NCBI RefSeq assembly: GCF_009932375.1
Contig: NZ_BLJG01000144.1
Location: forward strand, 1-33,458
Reading direction: 5' to 3'
Length of the DNA: 33,458 nucleotides
DNA from: Pseudomonas juntendi
Lineage (GTDB): Bacteria; Pseudomonadota; Gammaproteobacteria; Pseudomonadales; Pseudomonadaceae
Of this stretch, positions 33,388 through 33,458 are shown piece after piece (the stretch's first letter is position 1; every line of letters starts with the position of its first letter). The position numbers and the translations under genes were made by a program. Below the pieces are notes generated by a model. It ran no database searches, was not told where the DNA came from, and was given only the letters and a program-made list of their open reading frames with translations.

Positions 33388-33458
33388 GCGCTGAATAATG
33401 ACGCCCGCGGACACCGGCAAAGCCTCAGGGCCACGCGACACCTGCAGGAGCAACTGTC

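Noticed and set aside
1..33458. CRISPR array, tRNA or rRNA genes, insertion-sequence transposase, phage genes
   Set aside because: None was seen: no regularly spaced repeats, no tRNA-like fold and no transposase or integrase frame.

Overview
The window is a high-GC chromosomal segment that looks like the Pseudomonas putida group. The clearest markers are the homogentisate genes in the order leucine-type dehydrogenase, SirB1-like, hmgC, hmgB, hmgA, divergent hmgR; the small DUF3509 and DUF3077 proteins; and P. putida-style REP sequences. No strain can be named from the sequence alone.

Left third (1-10.8 kb), iron uptake under cell-surface signalling. After repeat-rich DNA (1-321), a minus-strand operon runs DUF3649, PepSY membrane protein, DUF3325, FecI-type sigma, FecR-type anti-sigma, TonB-dependent siderophore receptor (6647 down to 322). 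Back to back with it, on the plus strand, lies a ferric citrate set: fecI, fecR, then fecA (6858-10748). Each direction has a Fur-box-like site in the shared 210-bp gap, so both should open on iron starvation. A periplasmic signal from the loaded receptor would then release the sigma factor.

Middle (11.0-25.3 kb), a Tad (tight adherence)/Flp pilus island. An HPF-like ribosome factor with a bidirectional terminator closes the iron part. The island contains a 56-residue Flp prepilin and a lone receiver protein on the minus strand. Divergent from them is a tightly overlapped plus-strand operon: cpaB/rcpC, rcpA secretin, tadZ, tadA, tadB, tadC, tadD and a DUF3613 protein. Beyond it are an inverted prepilin peptidase gene, a tadE-like pseudopilin fused by overlap to a soluble PAS sensor kinase, and a convergent tadG-like gene. 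The kinase has no receiver and the receiver has no output domain, so the two may form one unusual control pair.

Right part (25.4-33.5 kb), core metabolism. DUF3509 and psiE converge. They are followed by a gene-poor stretch with a strongly structured candidate leader RNA (26415-26559), a short ORF cut by a REP sequence (26610-26738), and DUF3077. The dehydrogenase gene that faces DUF3077 has lost its normal end to a dispersed repeat and reads on into DUF3077. The SirB1-like gene and the tyrosine/phenylalanine catabolic genes hmgC-hmgB-hmgA follow. The divergent IclR repressor hmgR is separated from hmgA by a perfect-arm 17-bp operator palindrome.

The most unusual items are the structured leader with its REP-broken ORF and DUF3077, the repeat-altered dehydrogenase, the kinase/receiver pair without an output domain in the Tad island, and a 14-bp motif shared by two Tad promoters.
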